A stretch of DNA of 64,000 bases from CBDFLD01 sp965249005 (GTDB lineage Bacteria > Acidobacteriota > UBA6911). How positions within the stretch are numbered: the stretch's first letter is position 1; each line of letters begins with the position of its first letter. The notes under the pieces were generated by a model. The model did no database searches. It was not told where the DNA came from and was given only the letters and a program-made list of their open reading frames with translations. Positions 1 to 8,899 of this stretch are shown here, piece by piece. The DNA is taken from contig CBDFLD010000008.1 of assembly GCA_965249005.1 (NCBI GenBank), positions 62,001 through 126,000 on the forward strand, given 5' to 3'. The position numbers were made by a program, and so were the translations under genes.

Positions 1-993
1 TCCCGCGCGGCTCAGTGTGGCCTGGTAGTCGAGGAAGAAAAAAGTCTTGTCTTTGACCAACGGGCCGCCGATCGTTCCGCCGAACTGATTGAAGTTGAAC
101 GGAGGCGCCTTGAATTTGTCCACACCGGGGGTGAAGGCCCCGTCGCCGTCGACATCACGGATGTTCTGCGGATCCAGATCGAAGGGACTGCGGGCGTCCA
201 GCGCACTGTTCCGAGCGAACCAGAAAAGACTCCCGTGAAAGTCATTCGACCCTCGCTTGAGCACCAGATTCACGATCGCGCCCGCCGCCCGGCCGTACTC
301 GGCCGAGTAGTTGCTGTTGTCGATTCTGAATTCCTGCACAGCCTCCACCGGCGGAGTAAACATCGCGCCGTTGGCATGCACGTTGGTGAGGTTGGCCCCG
401 TCTACCAGTAGATTGTTATTGGCCGAGCGCTGGCCATTGGAGTGGAACTTGGCCGGACCGCCGATCTCTCCCTCCGAGGTGGTGCTGACCCCGACGCTCA
501 ACTGGACGAGCCGGGTGAGATCCCGTTGGTTCAGAGGCAGATTGGTGATCGCCTCCGGGACGATTTCCTGCCCCAGTTCCGAGCTTTCGCGCTTGACCAG
601 TTGCTCGATTTCGGCTACCACGGTCGTAGTCTGGGAGATCTCGCCGGTCTCCAGGCGAATATCCGCTCTCAGTTGCTGGCCTACCCGCAGCACGAGGTCG
701 GTGACGACACCCTTCTTGAACCCGGTGAGCTCCGCCTCTAGACGGTACGAGCCGACCGGAAGAAACTGCATTGCGTAGACACCCACATCGTTGGTGATCA
801 CGGTCCGGTTCTGGTTGGTCCGTACATGAATGATCACGACGGTGACGCCGGGAACGACGGCTTCACTGGAATCGGTGACCAATCCCGAGATCGATCCGGT
901 CTCGGTCTGCGCCCAGGCAGTTCCACCGGCCAAGCCGATCAGCCCGAGCATGAACACACAAATGAAAGGTGAGGTTTTATTACTCTTTGCCAT
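1..993 (-). CDS. Oar-like TonB-dependent receptor, 3' end missing
   Basis: This is the N-terminal 331 residues of a large outer-membrane receptor; the reading frame is open to the left edge, so the beta-barrel lies outside the window. It starts with a signal peptide ending near TAWAQ, followed by a carboxypeptidase-regulatory-like beta-sandwich (about residues 30-110, beginning GSISGLVTDSS). A TonB plug-like region comes next, with the family phrases QRSANNNLLVDG and NYSAEYGRAAGAIVN. In Acidobacteriota such Oar/SusC-like receptors take up large substrates across the outer membrane. The ATG at 993 is preceded by GGAGG at good spacing. The gene is divergent from the rhamnosidase gene, with about 290 bases between them, so the two may share a control region. 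The ligand cannot be told from this part. Confidence 0.9.
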   Translation of the reverse strand, partial: MAKSNKTSPFICVFMLGLIGLAGGTAWAQTETGSISGLVTDSSEAVVPGVTVVIIHVRTNQNRTVITNDVGVYAMQFLPVGSYRLEAELTGFKKGVVTDLVLRVGQQLRADIRLETGEISQTTTVVAEIEQLVKRESSELGQEIVPEAITNLPLNQRDLTRLVQLSVGVSTTSEGEIGGPAKFHSNGQRSANNNLLVDGANLTNVHANGAMFTPPVEAVQEFRIDNSNYSAEYGRAAGAIVNLVLKRGSNDFHGSLFWFARNSALDARSPFDLDPQNIRDVDGDGAFTPGVDKFKAPPFNFNQFGGTIGGPLVKDKTFFFLDYQATLSRAG

Positions 994-1286
994 GATTTCC
1001 TCCAGTGCGGACGAACCAAATACCTGCTCGAAAACCTTCGATTCGATGACCGAGACTGTCAAGGCGAACTCAGAATCACGCGCGGGACTATGACTCGCGC
1101 TCACGATGCCACAGGGATCTTGCCGATAAGCTATCACACAATCCTTTGCGACAGAAGCAATAATCTTGCTGCCTGCCCGACATCACTCTTGTCATCCTCG
1201 AGATGGAGAGACCCCGATCCTCATAGGATTTGTTATGGATTATGGTAGAGTAGCGGCACCCCACGACATGGATTCTTTTGCCCAAG

Positions 1287-1845
1287 ATGACCAAAGAACG
1301 CCGATATTTGCTTGCGTTTTTCCTTGTCCTTCTCGGCGCGTGCAACTTCGAGAAGGACCGAGCGATGGACACTGGAGTCCTTCCCGTCGAGTTGCGCTGC
1401 GAGTACCGACGAAACCCTCTGGGCGTAGATGTGAGGGAACCGCGTCTGAGCTGGGTATTGGAATCCGTATCCCTCGATCAACGCAATCAACGGCAAACGG
1501 CCTACCGGGTCCTGGTGGCGAGCACCCCTGGACTATTGAGCAAAGACCGTGGAGATTTGTGGGACAGCAGCAAGGTCGATTCCAATCAGACGCTTCATGT
1601 GACCTATGCGGGACACCCATTGCAGAGCAAAATGTCATGCTACTGGAAAGTACGGGTGTGGGACGAGTCAAGTCGGGAATCGCCCTGGAGTGATATCGGG
1701 CACTGGTCCATGGGGTTGCTACACGGGGGAGACTGGGGCGCGAAGTGGATCGGGAACGACCGACCGGTGGTAACGAGGGAAGACGAAGAGCAGGCGTATG
1801 CCGCGGCCAACAGCGGCTACCTTTCCACCGCTCGATCACCACTAG
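1287..1845 (+). pseudogene. Alpha-L-rhamnosidase (GH78), 5' fragment cut by IS1380-type element
   Basis: This fragment encodes the N-terminus of a GH78-type rhamnosidase. A lipoprotein signal with lipobox LGAC is followed by the typical N-terminal beta-domain (LRCEYRRNPLGVD, then RLSWVLES, CYWKVRVWD and WGAKWIG). I place the start at the ATG at 1287 rather than the TTG three codons upstream, because the signal peptide then begins MTKERR. The frame runs into the insertion sequence after CTAGCC and stops within nine bases. The rest of the gene resumes in the same phase on the far side of the element. If the element and one target copy are removed, 1287-1845 joins 3704-6459 into a single open frame of 1104 residues. 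As it stands, only a truncated, non-catalytic lipoprotein could be made. Confidence 0.88.
1841..1845. repeat. Target-site duplication of the IS1380-type element
   Basis: ACTAG at 1841-1845 recurs at 3699-3703. The identity runs to seven bases (ACTAGCC) because the element also begins with CC, so the exact duplication length (4-5 bases is usual for this family) is ambiguous by a base or two. Both copies lie in the same codon phase of the rhamnosidase. Confidence 0.75.
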
Positions 1846-3698
1846 CCCCAAAATAAGCGAGGTATGAGCTCGCTCGGAAAATCGTTTGCCTTTTCCGAAT
1901 ATCTCGTGGATTTCAGCTCCTTGTGCGTAACAGGGAAAGCAAAGAGAAACACAAGAGACAAACCTTCCATTGGTTGTCTGGATCACTTGATCTTGTTTGT
2001 CTCTGTTATGCCCTTCCTTTCGCCCGCCACTCTTGCTCCGCCGGGGGTACGGGCTCACCCGCCGGCGAGGCGCCTTCAAGTAAACCTGAGTTGCCTGATA
2101 TAGTCGAACGTCGCCAAAAAGGTTTCGAGATGCTTGCTATAGGCCAATATCCTGTAAACGAGGCGACGACCGGTTCTTACAATCTGACAGGGTATTTGCA
2201 CAAAGTTCACCAGGAAGCGTTTGAACTCCATCCTCAAGATATCACGACGTACTGTCGGCGCCTGCGTCACCAGGCCATACCAGGCCTTCAGATTCCACGC
2301 CAGCGATGCGATGACCATGTAGGCCCAGTTCGATACCAGACTGTCCGAAGGCATCCTCAAGGCGTTCACTCCACTCTTGAGCTGACCGATGACGTTTTCC
2401 TGGTTGCAGCGATCGTTGGCAAAAAGGACCACTTCTCCCATCGTCATCTCCCGATCGTTGGTGATGTAGAAGAAGTACCGGACCTCATCAAACAGCCGGT
2501 GCTCCCCCTTTTCGATCGTGAGGTTCTTCCGAACCACAACCATGCGATAGGTTTTCTTACAGTGTCCGGGACGATAGTCAAACTCGGCGACCTGCTCGCT
2601 CTGCAGGCGGATGTTCTTGAATTCTCTCTCCTTGATTACTTGTTCTTTGACGTTTTCCGGACGGCGCCGTTCTTCGCTCTTGACCTCATAACGAGGAGGC
2701 CGCTCGAGCGGTTTCCATTGTCTCTCCGGCAGGGCATCGGCCATCCCGACCAGGTTCGGCTTGGCGTCATAACCAAAGACAAAACCAACCCGCTCGTCCC
2801 AGCGATCGAAGTTTCTCGTCAGCGAGAAATCCGTGTCGCCCCGAAGCCAGACCTTCGTAAACACCGACGACACCAGATCGATTGCCCGGTCCATCCACTC
2901 GGCCGCTCCGTCGGAAGAGGGACGGTTGCCCGGCCGATTCATCAGATAGAGGACCTCATTCGTATTGGCCAAGGTCACGATCAACGGTGCGTAACCCCAG
3001 ATCCCGTTGTAGGCAATGTCCATTCCTTCCTTGCATTCCCCCAAGGTTCCGGCGACGGTCCCGTCCACGTCGATGATGGCCTCCTTCCGGAAGGAAGCAT
3101 CCTGCAACTTCCACACCTTGGTTCGGGTTTCATTGATGGTTTCCTGAAGTCCGAAGATCCAATCCTCATCGAAACGACGGAGGAAATCTCCAGCCGTCGT
3201 GGGATCCGGAATCCTCTCGGCTCCCAGTCCGTTCATGTAGGTCTCATCCTGGCGCAACCGCTCGATATCTTCGAGACAGGTTCCACCCGACAAGACGTTG
3301 TATGCGATGTTCAGTACATGATCGGATTCCCAGTAAGGAAAGTGGTACTTGAGCAAAACGATGTTTCTGTTGATATCTTTGTCCAATCCAAGCTTACACA
3401 CGAGCTTGTGAATGGCTCCGATACCACCAGATCCGATGGCGCGCGTTCTCTCGGCGATCTCGTAGTAGGTGTTGGAGTCCTTGAACATAGGATCGGACCG
3501 GTCCTCAAACTGATTTCTTTCCAACCGGCGTGTAAGATTTTGCTTGTCTCGGAGGAGGATTCTGTGGTTTCTTTTATTCACCTGGAATGTGCTCCTTTCG
3601 GGATGTCTTGTAAATATATCAAACGCATTTTATCCCGTAACGGCGCACGTTCCAGGGCTTTTCTTCCTCCTCATGCAAAAAATCACGCTGGACTAAGG
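1846..3698 (-). mobile_element. IS1380-family insertion sequence, about 1.85 kb
   Basis: The element lies between two copies of ACTAG and carries one transposase gene on the minus strand. The outer ends are CCCCAAAATAAGCG on the left and, read inward on the other strand, CCTTAGTCCAGCG on the right. This is a short imperfect inverted repeat sharing the first two bases and the AGCG core. It interrupts the rhamnosidase gene. The transposase looks complete, so the element may still be mobile. The borders are set from the duplication and the interrupted protein and are good to within a few bases. Confidence 0.82.
2076..3581 (-). CDS. IS1380-family transposase
   Basis: A 501-residue DDE transposase. 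Family features are visible in order: DVDGTVAGTLGE containing the first catalytic Asp (about residue 170), the segment GYAPLIVTLANTNEVL, RGDTDFS with the second Asp (about residue 250), and NQENVIGQLKSG with the catalytic Glu (about residue 395). The length is in the usual range for the family. The start is a GTG at 3581 with AAGGAG about nine bases upstream. The gene fills most of its element and runs opposite to the interrupted rhamnosidase. No frameshift or internal stop was seen. Confidence 0.93.
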   Translation of the reverse strand: MNKRNHRILLRDKQNLTRRLERNQFEDRSDPMFKDSNTYYEIAERTRAIGSGGIGAIHKLVCKLGLDKDINRNIVLLKYHFPYWESDHVLNIAYNVLSGGTCLEDIERLRQDETYMNGLGAERIPDPTTAGDFLRRFDEDWIFGLQETINETRTKVWKLQDASFRKEAIIDVDGTVAGTLGECKEGMDIAYNGIWGYAPLIVTLANTNEVLYLMNRPGNRPSSDGAAEWMDRAIDLVSSVFTKVWLRGDTDFSLTRNFDRWDERVGFVFGYDAKPNLVGMADALPERQWKPLERPPRYEVKSEERRRPENVKEQVIKEREFKNIRLQSEQVAEFDYRPGHCKKTYRMVVVRKNLTIEKGEHRLFDEVRYFFYITNDREMTMGEVVLFANDRCNQENVIGQLKSGVNALRMPSDSLVSNWAYMVIASLAWNLKAWYGLVTQAPTVRRDILRMEFKRFLVNFVQIPCQIVRTGRRLVYRILAYSKHLETFLATFDYIRQLRFT

Positions 3699-6459
3699 AC
3701 TAGCCTCCAAGTGGATCCAGTTCGATCTCCGGAACACTTATTCCGTCGACGGTGTTCGATTCTATCCGGCCCAGCACTATGATTGGCAGGATCCGAGGGC
3801 TCCTGCCTATTACTTCCCACAGCGTTTCAAGATTGAAGCAGGAGGGTCGAAGTCGAGCCTCGAGCTCGTCTACGATCATACGGACCGCGATGCGGAGCCG
3901 GTGGCCGTTGGAGAATCGTTGTTGCTTCGGTTTCCACGGGCGAGCACACGTCATATTCGGATTACGTTTACTCGCCTCCGGCCATCCAACGAGCTTGTTA
4001 GCGCCGTCGCGCTGGCCGAAGTCGAGATCCTTTCTGCAGGACGAAACGTGGCTAGGGGAGCCGCGCTAACCGCACTCGATTCGTCTGAGGGTCCCGGCTG
4101 GTCGACGAACAAGCTCGTGGATGGGCTGACGCGGGTCTCGTTCAGCAAGCGCGTCCCCTTACCCACCACGATGTTGCGCAAACCTTTCGCGCTCGACCAA
4201 CAGGTGCGGCGGGCCGTTGCCTACATCACGGCCCTTGGGTTGTACGAGTTGCGCATCAACGGCAACCGCGTGGGCGACCATCTCCTTGCACCGGAGTGGA
4301 CCAGCTATCACAAGCGGATCCAGTATCAAGCTCATGACGTCACCTATTTGCTGAAAGAGGGAGCGAACGTGATCGGCGCGACCCTGGGAGCCGGGTGGTA
4401 TGCCGGGAAGATAGGGCTCCGGCCAGTTCGGGCAGTTTACGGGTCCCGCCCGCGGCTGTTGCTGCGCCTGGATATCGAGCTAGCGGATGGAGAAACGAAA
4501 ACGATCGTGAGCGACGGATCCTGGCGCATGAACGATGATGGTCCAATTCGTTCATCGGATATCTATGACGGCGAAACATACGACGCCCGTAAAGAGATCC
4601 CCGGTTGGGATGGAGCGGAACCGAGCGACTTCGACGACCAAGGATGGAGAGCCGTGGCAGTTGGCGAGGATCCAGGCCAAGCCAGATTGGTCTGGCAACC
4701 CAACGAGCCGATTCGGGTGATCCAAGAGCTCGAGCCGATGAAGCGCACAGAGCCGAAGTCCGGAGTCTACTTGTACGACCTGGGCCAGAACATGGTCGGC
4801 TGGACTCGCATTCGAATGAAGGGAAAGGCCGGCACGACCGTGATGATCCGTCACGGCGAAATGCTCAACGAGGATGGCTCCCTTTACACGACGAACTTGA
4901 GGAATGCATATCAGACCGACCGATATACCCTGCGAGGTGGGGAAGAAGAGGTGTTCGAGCCTCACTTTACCTATCACGGCTTTCGCTACGTCGAAGTGAC
5001 GGGAATCGATCATCCCCCCGTCGAATTGATGGGGCGGGTCTTTCACTCCTCCGCTCCCGACGCCGGGAGGTTTGAGAGCTCGAGCGAGCGGATCAACAAG
5101 CTGATGAAGGCGGTTCTGTGGACTCAGCGCGGGAATCTGCACGGCATACCGACCGACTGCCCCCAACGTTCCGAGCGACTAGGCTGGGCCGGAGACTTCC
5201 AGATCTTTTCGCAGACAGCGTCGTTCCATATGAACATGGCAGCCTTCTTTGGCAAGTGGGTTCGGGACATGGGAGATGACCAGACGGCAGACGGCCGCTA
5301 CCCGGACTACGCGCCGAGCGCACTCTCGGCTCTGGGCGTGGAGAGATTCCACGGGGTGCCGGGATGGGCGGACGCGGTACCGATCATCTTGTGGCGCGCT
5401 TACGTGAACTATCAGGACGAGCGCTTGCTCGAGGAACAGTTTGACGCGGCGAGTCGATGGGTCGACTACATGGCACAGAACAACCCGCGTTTCTTGTGGA
5501 AAGAAAACCGGGCCAATGACTATGGAGACTGGCTCAGCGCCGATACTTTCATCCAAGAGGGCTGGCCGGAGACAGGTGGGTCGACTCCAAAGGAAGTTTT
5601 TGCCACCGCCTACTTCGCCCACTCGGCACAACTTCTGAGCAAGATGGCTGACGTGCTCGGAAAGGCCGAGAAGGCAGAGTTTTATCAGGATCTATTCAAG
5701 AAGATCAAAAGCGCCTTCCAGGAAGCCTACGTCGATTCGAACGGAAGGATTGAAGGCGAGACACAGGGGGCGTACGCCTTGGCACTGCGGTTCGATCTGC
5801 TTCCGAAACAGATCCGGTCTAAAGCCGCCCGTCACATGGTCGACGGCTTCAAACGATACCACGGCCATCTATCGACTGGGATCCAGCTGACACACCGGGT
5901 GATGCTGGAATTGACCCGGAACGGCTATAACGACGAAGCCTACCGGCTGCTGAACTTGCGGAGTTTCCCTTCCTGGGGCTTCATGCTCGACAACGGCGCC
6001 ACGACCATCTGGGAGCGCTGGGATGGATATGTCCGGGGCCGCGGTTTTCAGGATCCAAACATGAACTCCTTCAATCATTGGGCACTGGGTGCGGTCGGAG
6101 AATGGGTGTGGCGCCATGTCGTCGGTATCAACCCCGATCCGGAAAAACCGGCCTATCGGCATTTTGTAGTTCGTCCTCGCCCCGGTGGGGGATTGACTTG
6201 GGCTAAGGGAGAGTACGACTCGATCCGGGGACCTATCGTGTCCGATTGGAAGCTTTCCGAGGGGACCATCACTCTTCAGGTGCGGGTGCCCCCCAATACA
6301 ACTGCAACGATCTGGGTTCCGACGTCGGATCTGGACTCGGTGAGGGAGAGCGGCCGGCTTGCTGCGGACGGGGAAGCAATCACGTTCGTCGGTTCCGATC
6401 CGGAGGCGGCCGCCTATCGGGTCGGCTCAGGACAGTACACATTCACCGCTGTTCGATGA
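3699..6459 (+). pseudogene. Alpha-L-rhamnosidase (GH78), 3' catalytic part
   Basis: The larger part of the interrupted rhamnosidase. The frame begins right at the second target copy (CTA GCC TCC AAG TGG, reading LASKW) and first passes through a discoidin/F5-8-type segment (YSVDGVRFYPAQHYDW). The GH78 N-terminal lectin-like domain follows (ALGLYELRINGNRVGD), then the alpha/alpha six-barrel. The catalytic region shows GIPTDCPQRSERLGWAGD, where the general acid Glu is expected, and ATTIWERWDG, with the second Glu. It ends with a C-terminal beta-sandwich. This part lacks its own signal peptide and a convincing start; GTG or ATG codons inside could give only a cytoplasmic product. The substrate would be rhamnosyl glycans in the periplasm or outside the cell. 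Confidence 0.88.
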
Positions 6460-6714
6460 ACGCCCGTGGTGGGATCAGCGAGTTGCCTCAGCGATCTCGC
6501 ATCGGAAAACTTCGTCGACCACTCGTCGTAAGCCGTGTCGAGTTATCTCGAGAATTGATCGAGCCGTTCACGAAATCGTGCGACAGCTCGAAGCAAGAAG
6601 CTGAATTCGCGCATATCACCTGTTACAATCGCTACGCTTTCCCCGCGATCGAAACTGTCGGGACCACTGAGTCTGCGGTGGTCTTGTGTGGCCGACCGGG
6701 AGTACTCACTCCAG

Positions 6715-7734
6715 ATGAACGTGAACCTGGATCCGTTTCTGCAGGAAATAACAGGAGAAGAGTCGGCGCGGATCTCCGATGTGCGTCCTCTCGTTGGGGG
6801 ATCCTCCCGTGAGATCTACCATTTTTCAGTGGAGACAGATCCGCAGGAGTCCGAGGCTTTCGGGTCTTTTGTACTGCGCCGTCAGGTGAGAGCGACGCTG
6901 GAAGCCTCCTCGGCGATCGAGACTGAATACGAGATAATGGCCGCGGCGCATGAGGTTGGGGCCCGGGTTCCCCGGCCCTACTATCAGGGAATCGACGAAG
7001 GGGGACATGCTTTCTTCGTCATGGACTACGTGGACGGCGAGACCCTGGCGCCCCGGTTGTTCCGAAGTGAGATATTCTCCGATGCCCGGCGGAAAGTGAG
7101 CCGTCAGCTCGGCGAACTTCTGGCGCCGATCCATAAAATCGAGCAGAATCCGCGTCTGGAGAAGGTACTGGGCAAGGTTCCCCGGGAGAACCCGGCGCGG
7201 AGATCGCTGGAGCAGTGCGAGACGGCATACCGGCGTATCGCGCGGGATCCGCACCCCGTCTTCGAGCTCGCCCTGCGTTATCTAGGGTCGCAGGTGCCGC
7301 ACTCCAGTGAGGTTGTCTTGGTCCATGGAGACTACCGGCTGGGAAACGTGGTTTTCGGTCCCGAGGGAGTGCGCTCCATATTGGATTGGGAGCTGGCTCA
7401 TTGGGGGGATCCGATGGAAGACCTCGTCTGGCCTACCATCCGTGCCTGGCGTTTCGGGCATGACGACAAACCGGTGGCGGGCTGTGGTTCCCTGGATGAG
7501 CTGTATGAAGGGTATCTTGGCGCTGGAGGTCGGCCCGTCGATCGTCAATTGCATCATTGGTGGGAAGTCTTCTGCAACCTGCGATGGGGTGTGATCATTC
7601 TGATGCAAGCGGCTCCGTTTCTGGATGGCTCTACACGCAATCTCGAAAAAGGAGCCATTGGCCGCCGGACGGCGGAGGTCGAGGCGGAGCTGCTGAATTT
7701 GATTCGGACCAACGGAGTGACCGATGCAAGATAG
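6715..7734 (+). CDS. Phosphotransferase of the aminoglycoside phosphotransferase (APH) family
   Basis: A cytoplasmic kinase-like protein of about 340 residues. The N-lobe has a glycine-containing strand (LVGGSSREIYHF), and the catalytic loop HGDYRLGNVVF carries Asp and Asn. It is followed by the metal-binding ILDWELAHWGDP, as in APH/choline-kinase folds. The closest group appears to be the ACAD10-type phosphotransferases found with acyl-CoA metabolism genes, which are thought to act on small hydroxylated metabolites rather than antibiotics. The ATG at 6715 fits the start of the conserved region; a GTG at 6688 is the alternative. It overlaps the next gene by 11 bases, which suggests translational coupling with the DUF6285 protein. 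The substrate is unknown. Confidence 0.88.
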   Translation: MNVNLDPFLQEITGEESARISDVRPLVGGSSREIYHFSVETDPQESEAFGSFVLRRQVRATLEASSAIETEYEIMAAAHEVGARVPRPYYQGIDEGGHAFFVMDYVDGETLAPRLFRSEIFSDARRKVSRQLGELLAPIHKIEQNPRLEKVLGKVPRENPARRSLEQCETAYRRIARDPHPVFELALRYLGSQVPHSSEVVLVHGDYRLGNVVFGPEGVRSILDWELAHWGDPMEDLVWPTIRAWRFGHDDKPVAGCGSLDELYEGYLGAGGRPVDRQLHHWWEVFCNLRWGVIILMQAAPFLDGSTRNLEKGAIGRRTAEVEAELLNLIRTNGVTDAR

Positions 7735-8173
7735 TCCCAGCAAGACCGAGCTATTGCAGGGAGTGCAGCATTTTCTGGAAGATGAGGCGATCCCGGGCCT
7801 CGGCGAAGAGGCGAAGTTCCACGCACGCGTTGCATTGCACACAGTTCGAATGGTAATCAGGGAGATCGATGCGGAGGAGAGTGATTTGAAAACAGAGCTC
7901 AGCGGGCTGCGCCGGCTGGCAGGCGGCGAATCCGAAGCCTCAACGCTGGGCCTAGATGAACTTCGAGGAACGGTCCGCCGGATGAACCAAGATCTAGCCG
8001 ATGCGATCCGTCGAGGAGAGATGGACAGCGGTCCGCTTCGGGAGAAAACCCTGATTCACCTCTGCGAGAGTATTTATCGCAAATTGAAGGTTGTAAATCC
8101 TGAGCAGTCGATCGCAGCGCGGGCCGAGCTCGCAATTACTCGGGACGAGCACGACGATGGGATTCAGGCGTAG
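7724..8173 (+). CDS. DUF6285 domain protein, partner of the phosphotransferase
   Basis: A 149-residue, mostly helical cytoplasmic protein without signal peptide or membrane segment. The N-terminal region (ELLQGVQHFLEDE, then FHARVALHTVRMVIREID) matches my memory of DUF6285, a family regularly encoded next to APH-like phosphotransferases. The central part is rich in Glu, Arg and Leu and probably forms a helical bundle. The start overlaps the end of the phosphotransferase gene by 11 bases, so the two are probably made together and may form a complex. The function is unknown; a regulatory or scaffolding role is a guess from the gene order. Confidence 0.75.
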   Translation: MQDSPSKTELLQGVQHFLEDEAIPGLGEEAKFHARVALHTVRMVIREIDAEESDLKTELSGLRRLAGGESEASTLGLDELRGTVRRMNQDLADAIRRGEMDSGPLREKTLIHLCESIYRKLKVVNPEQSIAARAELAITRDEHDDGIQA

Positions 8174-8211
8174 TAGACGTTACCTATTTCCACGCCAAGA
8201 GAGACCATGCC

Positions 8212-8862
8212 ATGGAAACCGCGATCCGTGTAACCGTGACCGACAAGCCTGGAACGCTTTACGAGCTCACCAAAGTCATGGCCGATCATCGGGTAGACAT
8301 CGGCTCGGTGGACATCGTCCGCAGGGAAGGAGAACGAGCGCAAGTTTACTTCGAGTTCTCCGGCGAAGCGTCCCCTGAGGCGGTTATTGCGGACCTCCGA
8401 AAAGTCTCACTGGTGGTCGAGATCGAGGAAGAGCCGCCCTTCTCGAAGATTTACGGAAAACGCATCGTGATCATGGGCGGAGGCGCTCAGGTAGGCCAGG
8501 TGGCCATGGGTGCGATTTCGGAGGCGGATCGGCACAACATCCGGGGAGAACGTATCTCGATCGATACCATTCCGCTGGTGGGGGAGAGGCCGCTAGCCGC
8601 TGCGGTCCGAGCTGTCGTGCGCTTGCCCAGAGTATCGCTGCTGGTTCTTGCGGGCTCGCTCATGGGGGGAGACATTACCGAAGCGGTGAAGGAAGTCCGC
8701 AGCCGGGGAATGATTGTCATATCGCTCAACATGCCGGGCAGTGTTGCCGAGGCCGCGGACCTGGTGGTGAGCGATCCTATTCAAGCCGGTGTGATGGCGG
8801 TGATGGCGGTGGCCGACACGGCGGCGTTCGATATTGTCCGGCAGCAGAAAAGACAATACTAG
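8212..8862 (+). CDS. ACT-domain protein of DUF5612 type
   Basis: A 216-residue cytoplasmic protein. Residues 1-75 form an ACT domain, a small-ligand regulatory fold, beginning with IRVTVTDKPGTLYELTKVMA. The remaining 140 residues form an alpha/beta domain with a glycine-rich turn (IVIMGGGAQVGQVAMGAIS), the phrase DRHNIRGERIS, and LVLAGSLMGGDI. This arrangement resembles the ACT plus DUF5612 proteins that I know mainly from methanogens and other archaea. The C-terminal half reads like a nucleotide- or sugar-phosphate-binding domain, but no function is established. It lies 38 bases after the DUF6285 gene and 37 before the propeller-amidohydrolase, in the same direction, so it is probably in the same transcript. 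Confidence 0.8.
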   Translation: METAIRVTVTDKPGTLYELTKVMADHRVDIGSVDIVRREGERAQVYFEFSGEASPEAVIADLRKVSLVVEIEEEPPFSKIYGKRIVIMGGGAQVGQVAMGAISEADRHNIRGERISIDTIPLVGERPLAAAVRAVVRLPRVSLLVLAGSLMGGDITEAVKEVRSRGMIVISLNMPGSVAEAADLVVSDPIQAGVMAVMAVADTAAFDIVRQQKRQY

Positions 8863-8899
8863 TGGCGCCGCAAGGAACACGCACAGCAGGAGGGACGAG

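Noticed and set aside
1034..1062. TTGACA upstream of the TonB receptor on the minus strand as a promoter
   Set aside because: No acceptable -10 box at 16-18 bases.
1240..2079. Long minus-strand reading frame across the rhamnosidase 5' part
   Set aside because: It runs antisense to a clear GH78 sequence, crosses the IS border and has no family resemblance; a shadow frame.
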